Assembly (NCBI GenBank): GCA_947474645.1
Contig: CANJJD010000001.1
Span: 62,001-126,000 of the forward strand
Direction of reading: 5' to 3'
DNA: 64,000 bases
Origin: Alphaproteobacteria bacterium
GTDB lineage: Bacteria; Pseudomonadota; Alphaproteobacteria; Micropepsales; Micropepsaceae
The translations under genes were made by a program, and so were the position numbers. Positions 57,421-64,000 of this stretch are shown piece by piece; position 1 is the stretch's first letter, and every line of letters begins with the position of its first letter. The notes under the pieces were generated by a model. The model did no database searches. It was not told the DNA's origin and saw only the letters and a list, made by a program, of their open reading frames with translations.

Positions 57421-59272
57421 CGGCCATCTGGTAGCTGGGGTTCACCCCGCCGGCGCGGCGGGCGAAGGTGAGGATATGCTGCACCGTCTCCTTAAGCCCG
57501 GTGGTGACGATGTCGCATTCGGTGGCCTCGATGCCGTCCAGGTAGCGGGAATTGTCGCCCGCCAAGCCCCAGAACAGCGCCATCACCGGCGCGCCGGGCA
57601 TGCGTTTGCGCAAGCGCCGCACCTGGTAGCGGGCGTTCTTGAAGGTGCCGGGCTCCAGATAGGACACACAGGTGATCTGCACCCCGGTGCAGTCCAGTTC
57701 GCGGATCGAGGTTTCGTCCGACGACACCACACGCGCGCCGATGCCATGCTTGCCCAGCATGTCTACCAGCAGCAGGGCAGCGGCTTCATCCAGCGGCCCG
57801 CGCCCGGCCACGCACAGCACCGGCTCGGAATCGCGCCAGGTTTCGGGCAATTCATTGAAGGCGGCGGCGCCTTCGTCGTCGCGGCGCTCGGCCAGGTTGA
57901 CGATCAGGCCCTTGATGGCGTCGCGGATGCGGTTCTGGCGCAAGGGGTCCAGCACCCCGCGATTGACGTCTTCCTGCGCCAGCATCAGGGCGCGCGCCGC
58001 CACTTCGTCATAATAGGCCGACAGCGAATTGGCATGTAGGAAGCTCTCGGCCTCGTTGGCGGCTTCGTCAGGGTCCTCGGCCAGCATGCGCAGATACAGG
58101 CTTTCCTCGAAGCGCAGGGCCGGCTGGTTGCCCAGCATCACGTCCAGGAATTTCAGGCTTTCGACATGGCGCGAGAACACCACGAAGCACATGGTCAGCG
58201 GCGTGGAGAGCAGCAGGCCCACCGGTCCCCACAGCCAGGTCCAGAACACCGCCGCCACCACCACCGCCACCGCGGAGAGGCCCATGCTGCGGCCATAGAG
58301 AACCGGCTCAATGCCCTGGCCGATCACCGGCTCGATGCCGCCGAACAAGAGCAGCGTCCATGCCAGCTTGGACCAGCCCGGATCCACCGCCAGCGCCAGG
58401 GTGAGCGGAAAAATCATCGCAATCGGCACGCCGACATAGGGCACGAAGCGGAACAGCATGGACAGCAGGCCCCACAGGCCCGCATTGGGAATGCCGATCA
58501 GCCACAACCCGATGCCGATCGTCAGGCCGAAACAGGTATTGATCAGGGTCTGCAGGAACAGGTAGCGCGACAAGCGGCTGGCGGCTTCGTCCAGCGCCAC
58601 GGTGGTGCGCTGCATGTCGCGCGAGCCCGCCAGGCGCACGAAGCGGTCGCGCAGATCGTCTTTCTGCAGCAGGATGAAGCTGACGAACACCAGCACCAGC
58701 ACGGTCAGTTCCAGCGGCTCCAGCAGCGGGCCCAGCAAGGTGCTGGCCACCGCCCAGGGCGCCTGCGAGGTGCGCTGGATCACCACCGGGATCGGCTTGA
58801 TCTGGCCGGGCGCGGCGCCTTCGATTTCTTCCTGCTTGCCGCCGGTGATCTGGTCGGCCAGGTTCTCGACCGTCTTGTTCAGCCGGGAAATGGTGTCGTT
58901 ATGGGTGGCGCCGCCGACCACCGAATGGATTTTCTGTCCCAGGTTGGTCTGGTAGTGCGGCAGGTCGGCGGCCAGCTTGGCGAGCTGCGAGCCCATGAAG
59001 ACGCCCAGCGATCCCACCACCATCACCGCCAGCGTGATGCTGATGATCACCGCGCCGGCATTGCCCAGCTTGATCCGCTTGAACAGGCCGACCAGCGGCG
59101 CCAGCGCAAAGGACATCAGCACCGACAGCGCCAGGGGCATCAGCACCGGGCGGCCGAAATAGATCGCGGCCACGATCACGCACGAGATCACCGCCGCCTG
59201 GAATTTGAGCGTCAGGACGTCGGGCTTGGCGGCGGCGGCCCGGGGCGCTGGTGGTGTTTGCGGTTCAGACAT
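57413..59272 (-). CDS. AI-2E family transporter with C-terminal extension
   Basis: 619 residues. The first ~350 are an eight-helix AI-2E/UPF0118 permease: AIYFGRPVLMPLALSVLMSF, LFRFVPYVGVPIAMIFPLTL and VFWTWLWGPVGLLLSTPLTM. About 260 more residues are soluble; residues ~480-600 resemble a Rossmann-like domain (EPVLCVAGRGPLDEAAALLL, GIGARVVSSDETSIRELD, CDIVTTGLKETVQHIL). Ordinary family members are about 350-400 residues, so the tail is an added module, perhaps regulatory. Substrates range from AI-2 to Na+/H+; which one applies is unknown. It is co-directional with cutA. Confidence 0.87.
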   Translation of the reverse strand: MSEPQTPPAPRAAAAKPDVLTLKFQAAVISCVIVAAIYFGRPVLMPLALSVLMSFALAPLVGLFKRIKLGNAGAVIISITLAVMVVGSLGVFMGSQLAKLAADLPHYQTNLGQKIHSVVGGATHNDTISRLNKTVENLADQITGGKQEEIEGAAPGQIKPIPVVIQRTSQAPWAVASTLLGPLLEPLELTVLVLVFVSFILLQKDDLRDRFVRLAGSRDMQRTTVALDEAASRLSRYLFLQTLINTCFGLTIGIGLWLIGIPNAGLWGLLSMLFRFVPYVGVPIAMIFPLTLALAVDPGWSKLAWTLLLFGGIEPVIGQGIEPVLYGRSMGLSAVAVVVAAVFWTWLWGPVGLLLSTPLTMCFVVFSRHVESLKFLDVMLGNQPALRFEESLYLRMLAEDPDEAANEAESFLHANSLSAYYDEVAARALMLAQEDVNRGVLDPLRQNRIRDAIKGLIVNLAERRDDEGAAAFNELPETWRDSEPVLCVAGRGPLDEAAALLLVDMLGKHGIGARVVSSDETSIRELDCTGVQITCVSYLEPGTFKNARYQVRRLRKRMPGAPVMALFWGLAGDNSRYLDGIEATECDIVTTGLKETVQHILTFARRAGGVNPSYQMADD

Positions 59273-59315
59273 GGCGACTCCACGGGCACTATAACCCGCG
59301 AGGGTTGGTTTGGCG

Positions 59316-59657
59316 TCAGTCTAACTTCCGGAAGAAGCAGCTTGGCGCGCCGGTGTGGCAGGCCGGCCCCATCTGGTCCACCTTCAGGAGCAGCACGTCG
59401 CCGTCGCAGTCCACAAAGGCCTCGACCAGGTGCTGGTGATGGCCGCTGGTCTCACCCTTGGTCCAAACCGACTGGCGGGAACGGGACCAATAGGTGACCC
59501 GGCCCGTCGCCAGGGTCATTTCCAGGGTGTTCTTGTTCATCCAGGCGAACATCAGGACTTCGCCGGTGGCCTTGCTTTGGGCGATCACCGGGACGAGGCC
59601 CTTGTCGTCGAATTTCACCGTCGAGACGAAATCGGCATGGGTGAGGGTATCGGTCAC
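59316..59657 (-). CDS. hisI: Phosphoribosyl-AMP cyclohydrolase
   Basis: Third step of histidine synthesis, opening the purine ring of PR-AMP. 113 residues, a stand-alone HisI. Seen are [45 protein letters not shown] (83-87) and the Cys ligands in [13 protein letters not shown] (Cys100, Cys107) with Cys84. Its start overlaps the stop of metC by 4 bases; co-transcription with metC and peptide transporters is unusual for a his gene. Confidence 0.95.
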   Translation of the reverse strand: MTDTLTHADFVSTVKFDDKGLVPVIAQSKATGEVLMFAWMNKNTLEMTLATGRVTYWSRSRQSVWTKGETSGHHQHLVEAFVDCDGDVLLLKVDQMGPACHTGAPSCFFRKLD

Positions 59658-60826
59658 ATCTTACCTTTCATGCGAGCCAAGCCCTGTTCCAGGTCGGCGA
59701 TCAGGTCGCCGGCATCTTCCAGCCCGGCATGGATCCGAAGCACCGGCCCCTCGGCGGCGAAGGGCCTGGCGGTCCGCCTGATATGGGCCGGGACGATCAG
59801 GCTTTCAAACCCGCCCCAGGAATAGCCGATCCCGAAATGCTGCAGCCCGTCCACGAACGCCGCCACCGCGGCCTCTGGCGCCGGTTTAAGAACCACCCCG
59901 AACAGCCCGCAGGCGCCCGAGAAATCGCGTTTCCACAGGGTATGTCCCGGATCGCTGGGCAGCCCCGGATGCAGGATGCGGGCGACCTCGGGACGGCCCT
60001 GCAGCCAGCGGGCCAGGGCCAGGCCCGTCTCCTGATGCCGGGCCAGCCGCACCGCCAGGGTGCGAAGCCCCCGCAGCCCCAGGAAACAGTCATCGCCGCT
60101 GGCGAACAGGCCCAGATCGCCATGGACCTGGTGCAGCCGGACGGCATGGCGCTCATTGGCGGCGACATAGCCCAGCATCACATCGGCATGGCCGCCGATA
60201 TACTTGGTAGCCGCCTGGATGGAGAGGTCCACGCCGTGGCGGAGGGGCTGGAAGAACAGCGGCGTCGCCCAGGTATTGTCCATCAAGACGGATGCGCCAT
60301 GGGCGTGGGCGATCTTGGCGAGGGCGGGAATGTCCTCCATCTCGAAAGTCAGCGAGCCGGGGCTTTCGCAGAACACCGCCTTGGTGTTGGGCTTCAGATG
60401 CGCGGTGATGTCCTCGCCGGCCGCGTAATAGGTCGTTTCGATGCCCAAGCGCTTGAGGGTGCGCTCGCACAAGGTGCGGGTGGGCTCATAGCAACTGTCC
60501 ACCACCAGGATGTGATCGCCGGCGCCGCACACCGACAGGATGGCCAGTCCGATGGCCTGGACGCCGGAGGTGACGGTGCAAGTGCGGGCGGCGCCTTCGA
60601 GTTCGCTGATGGCGTTGTCGAAGCTTTCGGTGCTGGGGGTGCCGCGGCGGCCATAGGTGTAAGGCTGTTTGTTGGCTTTGACGGCGGCCAGGTCGGGATA
60701 AAGAATGGTGGAGGCGCGATAGACCGGCGTGTTGACGGCGCCGAAATGGGCGTCGCTCATGCGGCCGGCGCTAATGGCGCGGGTTTCGATCTTGTCGTCT
60801 TTCCCGCTCACATCTTTGCTGCTCAC
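59654..60826 (-). CDS. metC: Cystathionine beta-lyase
   Basis: 390 residues of the PLP Cys/Met family that cleaves cystathionine to homocysteine. It begins with a charged head and [20 protein letters not shown], then [20 protein letters not shown], and the PLP Lys in [19 protein letters not shown]; the end [20 protein letters not shown] is typical of MetC. It overlaps hisI and the POT gene by 4 bases each. With metY at 4839 the cell has two routes to homocysteine. Confidence 0.92.
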   Translation of the reverse strand: MSSKDVSGKDDKIETRAISAGRMSDAHFGAVNTPVYRASTILYPDLAAVKANKQPYTYGRRGTPSTESFDNAISELEGAARTCTVTSGVQAIGLAILSVCGAGDHILVVDSCYEPTRTLCERTLKRLGIETTYYAAGEDITAHLKPNTKAVFCESPGSLTFEMEDIPALAKIAHAHGASVLMDNTWATPLFFQPLRHGVDLSIQAATKYIGGHADVMLGYVAANERHAVRLHQVHGDLGLFASGDDCFLGLRGLRTLAVRLARHQETGLALARWLQGRPEVARILHPGLPSDPGHTLWKRDFSGACGLFGVVLKPAPEAAVAAFVDGLQHFGIGYSWGGFESLIVPAHIRRTARPFAAEGPVLRIHAGLEDAGDLIADLEQGLARMKGKM

Positions 60827-62160
60827 TGGGTTTTTTCCTCAAGATAGGGCCGCAACGGCCGGCCCAGCGCCCAGATCACCAGCCCGGCCAGAGCGGAAAT
60901 CGCCGCGATCATCGCAAAGAAAACGGCTTTGTCCATCTTGTCCCAGAAGGTGCCCAGCCAGCCTTGCAGGAAGCCGCCGCCCAGGAAATTGGGCAGGAAC
61001 ACCACTCCCATCATCAGCGAGGCGATGCGCAGGGGCGCGACCTTGGAGAACAGCGACAGGCTGGTGGGATAAAGGAAGATCTCGCCCACGGTCATGACGG
61101 TGAAATAGGCCACCAGCCACAGCCAGCTCGTATTGCCGCCTTGCATTGCCACCGCCGCCATCAACAGGTTGGCGGCGGTCATCAGCAGGCAGCCGATCAC
61201 CATCTTCATGATGGTGCTGGGCTGGCGCGCGCCCTGGCGTTGCCACCACGCCAACAACATCGGCGTGCCGACGAAGATCACGAAAGGATTGACCGACTGA
61301 AACCAGGTGAAGGGAATGGCCGTGTGCCAGCCGAACAGATTGATGGTGCGGTCGGCATGGTCCATCGCCCAAAGCGACATGGTGTTGCCGCCTTGCTCGT
61401 TGCAGGCCCAATACAAGGTCAGCGGGATCACCAGCAGCAGCAGCGCGCCCACCGATTGCCATTCCTGGCGCGTCAAAGGCTGGGGCGCGGTCTTGGTAAC
61501 GGGCTTGGTGTCGGGCGGCAGATGTTTCCAGCCTGCCAGATAAACCGCGATGCCCAAAAGGATTCCGACACCGGCGGCGGCGAAGCCATAATGCCAGCCG
61601 ACATTCTCGCCCAGGGTGCCGCAGACGAAGGGCGCCAGGAAGGCGCCCAGATTGATGCCGATATAGAAAATCGCATAACCGCTGTCGCGCCGCGGATCGC
61701 CATTCCCGTACATCAGGCCCACCTGTGACGAGGTGTTGGTCTTGAAAAACCCGCCGCCCAGGATCAGCAGCAACAAGGCGGGAAACAGCAGCGCCTCCGC
61801 CGCCATCATGAAATGGCCCAGCGCCATCAGCACCATGCCGATCAGGGCGGTGCGGCGCTGGCCCAGCACATTGTCCGCCAGCCAACCGCCCAAGAGCGGC
61901 GTGGCATAGACGAGGCCCGTATAGGTGCCATAGATCAGCGAGGACAAGGATTGCGCGCTCTGCGGTCCGGCCAGCGCGGTGTAGAAGCCCAGCACTTGCG
62001 GATAAAACAGCACCTGTTCGACCTTGCCGGGCAGCAACAGGTATTTGACCAGATAGCCGACCAGCAGCGCGCGCATGCCGTAATAGGACAGCCGCTCCCA
62101 CATCTCGGTGCCGAACAGGGTGGCAAGGCCGGGCGGGTGGCCGGACAACCAGCGCTTCAT
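60823..62160 (-). CDS. POT family proton-dependent peptide transporter
   Basis: A 445-residue inner-membrane symporter for di- and tripeptides. The POT signature ExxERxxYY is present as FGTEMWERLSYYGMRALLVG (Glu19, Glu22, Arg23, Tyr26, Tyr27). Also GGWLADNVLGQRRTALIGMV, FYIGINLGAFLAPFVCGTLG and AYFTVMTVGEIFLYPTSLSL. It overlaps metC and the OPT gene by 4 bases each, forming one unit for peptide uptake and sulfur amino acid metabolism. Confidence 0.93.
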   Translation of the reverse strand: MKRWLSGHPPGLATLFGTEMWERLSYYGMRALLVGYLVKYLLLPGKVEQVLFYPQVLGFYTALAGPQSAQSLSSLIYGTYTGLVYATPLLGGWLADNVLGQRRTALIGMVLMALGHFMMAAEALLFPALLLLILGGGFFKTNTSSQVGLMYGNGDPRRDSGYAIFYIGINLGAFLAPFVCGTLGENVGWHYGFAAAGVGILLGIAVYLAGWKHLPPDTKPVTKTAPQPLTRQEWQSVGALLLLVIPLTLYWACNEQGGNTMSLWAMDHADRTINLFGWHTAIPFTWFQSVNPFVIFVGTPMLLAWWQRQGARQPSTIMKMVIGCLLMTAANLLMAAVAMQGGNTSWLWLVAYFTVMTVGEIFLYPTSLSLFSKVAPLRIASLMMGVVFLPNFLGGGFLQGWLGTFWDKMDKAVFFAMIAAISALAGLVIWALGRPLRPYLEEKTQ

Positions 62161-64000
62161 GCGCGCCGCCGCAGCAGCCAGCCATAAAGCAGGGCGGTCA
62201 GCCCGATAAAGCCCATCGCTCCCAAGGGCAGTGCGAAGGCAAAGTCGGCCGCGACAACCGCCAGCGGTCCATCACGGTTCGCCGCCACGATGATGCCGGC
62301 ATTGATGACGCCGAACAGGCTTTCGCCCACGATCATGCCCGATGCGATCAGCACGCCCAGCCGCTCGGCGCGGGACGTACGGACGGCACGGTTGTAAAGC
62401 CAGCCGATGACGGCGCCCACCACGACCGGCAAGGTCGCCGACATGGGCAGATAGATTCCCAAGCCCACCGCCAGCGGCGGCACGCGCAGCCATTTCTTCC
62501 AGCGGCACAGTTCATCCAGCGCCACGATGGCCGCCCCGATCACCGCGCCGCTGCCGATCAGCGCCCAGTTGAGGCTGTGGCCGATCACGCTTTGCGCCAG
62601 GGTGCTGATCAGGTTGGCCTGGGGCGCCGCCAGCGGCTTGGCCGTCACGGTGCCGAGGTTGGCGGCGCCGGCAAAGCCGTACGCCTGGGCCAAGAGATTG
62701 AGCACATAGGGAATGACCAGCGCGGACGCGGCGACACCGACCAGCAGCGCCACCTGTTGGCGCCAGGGCGCGGCGCCCACCAGTTGGCCGGTCTTGAGGT
62801 CCTGCAGATTGTCGTTGGAGCTGCAGGCGGCGGCGAACAGGATCGAGGTGATGAACAGGGCGGTCGCCACCAGCGCCTTGGCCGCGCCGCCGCCGAAGAA
62901 CACCAGCAGGAAAATCGAACAGCCCACCACCGCCAGGATGCCGACGCCGGAGATGGGACTGTTGGAGGATCCAATCAGCCCGGCCATGTAGCCGCAGATA
63001 GTGGCGATGAAGAATCCGAATATCAGCATGATGGGAATGGACAGCGCGGCAATGCCGGCAGCGCTGCCGCCAAGGCCGGCATCGCTGGCGAACTGCCACA
63101 CCAGCAGGGCCGCGACCAGCAGCGCGGCCACCAGCAGCCCCACGATCCATGGCTTGGAAATATCGCGGTCGGTATGATCGTCAATCGCGGCGGCGACGCT
63201 GCGCGCCGCGACCTTGCTGAGGCCCGCCAGGATTGGACCGATGGTGCGTCCCAAGGACCATAGCGCGGCCACCGCCATGGCGCCGGCGCCGATGAAGCGC
63301 ACTTGCGTGCGCCAGACGCCAGTGACGAACTCCGCAAGCTCGCCGGACTGCGGCGTGACGGCGGCGAGGATCGGTACCGCGCCGGCCCAGGCGATGGCGA
63401 TGCCCAGCGCCATGGCCACGCCCACCGAAATGCCGACAAGATGGCCGGCGCCCATCAGCGCCAGGGAAAAGGAAAAGCTGTAACCGGTGGCGCCGGCGCC
63501 CAGGCGGAAGAAGCCTTCCGCCGCTTCGCTCACCAGCCTCATGGCGGCGGTGATGGCCAGACCGGCCGAAGCCAGCGCGCCGTAAACCACCGCCATCAGG
63601 CCTTCACGCGCCTCGGGCGTAGAGGCTTCCCGCGCTTCTGATCCGACGCGCAGCACCTCGGCCCCGGCCACGCCTTCCGGATAGGGCAGGTCGGAATGGG
63701 TCACCAGCGCGTGGCGCAAGGGGATGGTGAAGACCACGCCCAGCACGCCGCCCGACAGGGTGATCAGGAAACAGGCCCAGAAGGGAAAGTCGATCCACCA
63801 GCCCACGATCACCAGGCCGGGCAGCACGAAGATGATCGAGGCCATGGCGCCGGCCGACGAACACACCGTCTGCACGATGTTGTTTTCCCGGATGTTGGAA
63901 CCGGCAAACAGGCCCAGAAAGGCCATCGAAATCACGGCGGCGGGAAGGGATGTGCCGAAGGTGAGGCCCACCTTTAACCCCAGATAGATATTGGCGGCGC
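62157..64000 (-). CDS. OPT family oligopeptide transporter, N-terminus cut by the window edge
   Basis: At least 614 residues, with the start beyond the right edge. Near the N-terminal side the family motif NIYLGLKVGLTFGTSLPAAV is visible. About 14-16 membrane segments follow, including GAEVLRVGSEAREASTPEAR, SNSPISGVGILAVVGCSIFL, SSNDNLQDLKTGQLVGAAPW and GTVTAKPLAAPQANLISTLA. The last motif is typical of bacterial OPTs that take up peptides or metal chelates. The end overlaps the POT start by 4 bases. Confidence 0.93.
   Translation of the reverse strand, partial: AANIYLGLKVGLTFGTSLPAAVISMAFLGLFAGSNIRENNIVQTVCSSAGAMASIIFVLPGLVIVGWWIDFPFWACFLITLSGGVLGVVFTIPLRHALVTHSDLPYPEGVAGAEVLRVGSEAREASTPEAREGLMAVVYGALASAGLAITAAMRLVSEAAEGFFRLGAGATGYSFSFSLALMGAGHLVGISVGVAMALGIAIAWAGAVPILAAVTPQSGELAEFVTGVWRTQVRFIGAGAMAVAALWSLGRTIGPILAGLSKVAARSVAAAIDDHTDRDISKPWIVGLLVAALLVAALLVWQFASDAGLGGSAAGIAALSIPIMLIFGFFIATICGYMAGLIGSSNSPISGVGILAVVGCSIFLLVFFGGGAAKALVATALFITSILFAAACSSNDNLQDLKTGQLVGAAPWRQQVALLVGVAASALVIPYVLNLLAQAYGFAGAANLGTVTAKPLAAPQANLISTLAQSVIGHSLNWALIGSGAVIGAAIVALDELCRWKKWLRVPPLAVGLGIYLPMSATLPVVVGAVIGWLYNRAVRTSRAERLGVLIASGMIVGESLFGVINAGIIVAANRDGPLAVVAADFAFALPLGAMGFIGLTALLYGWLLRRRA

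Noticed and set aside
1-64000. CRISPR array, intact insertion sequence, prophage or biosynthetic gene cluster
   Set aside because: No regularly spaced repeats, transposase, phage structural genes or synthase clusters were found on either strand.

Overview
The window is 64 kb of chromosome from an alphaproteobacterium: high GC, dense, mostly housekeeping and metabolic genes. Markers are ihfA next to a MerR gene and a tRNA, rplM-rpsI, a Cox15-type heme A synthase, a hom-glpX-recJ run, class I PHA synthase, an NDUFS4-type complex I accessory subunit, and DUF2842 and DUF3617 proteins. The pair of peptide transporters (POT and OPT) would fit a peptide-using lineage such as Micropepsales, but that placement is only a guess. 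Layout: 0-4.9 kb, fabH tail, ihfA, MerR, tRNA-Pro(GGG), amino acid permease, ctaA. 4.8-10.9 kb, a minus-strand block with metY, a GST, a sugar-dehydrogenase-like beta-propeller protein, a CoA-binding protein and an enoyl-CoA hydratase, then a FAD oxidoreductase. 10.9-24.5 kb, ribosomal proteins L13/S9, argC, a PDZ protein, phaC, an OmpA-like lipoprotein, aminotransferase-hom-glpX-recJ. 24.6-27.2 kb, a small accessory region behind tRNA-Glu with a decayed integrase tail and a MORN-repeat protein of foreign-looking composition. 27.2-48 kb, mixed metabolism and envelope genes: MFS, methyltransferases, PQQ glucose-type dehydrogenase, pyrophosphatase, proteasome-like protease, glutaminase, sirtuin, ClpP homologue, GH13 enzyme, a two-component pair, a double cold-shock protein. 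48.1-50.3 kb, tRNA-Pro(TGG), the NDUFS4 gene, and a tRNA-Arg(TCT) gene cut in two. 50.4-64 kb, a divergent pair of Tat-exported proteins, a lipoprotein hydrolase, a SulP transporter with STAS and cyclic-nucleotide domains, an AI-2E exporter with a broken cutA behind it, and a tightly overlapping hisI-metC-POT-OPT series. The most striking feature is at 48,796-50,301. A tRNA-Arg(TCT) gene is interrupted inside its anticodon stem-loop by an element of about 1.43 kb bounded by a 12-bp direct repeat (gccttctaagcc). Removing one repeat and the interior rebuilds an exact 77-nt tRNA. The element does not restore the gene it cut. Instead it carries a complete, different tRNA-Arg(TCT) on the opposite strand, one DUF4145-type protein gene, and paired GCGTGCCC 8-mers at both ends spaced like integrase arm sites, with no integrase. 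It therefore looks like an integrase-less satellite or remnant that destroys a tRNA gene and pays with its own copy. Other points of interest are a single nonsense codon at a conserved Tyr of cutA, a duplicated tRNA-Pro 3' end, palindromes sharing a TCCRCTGGA core with different self-complementary arms, long perfect hairpins at gene ends, and three very small unlisted-size genes. No CRISPR array, intact insertion sequence, prophage or biosynthetic cluster was seen.
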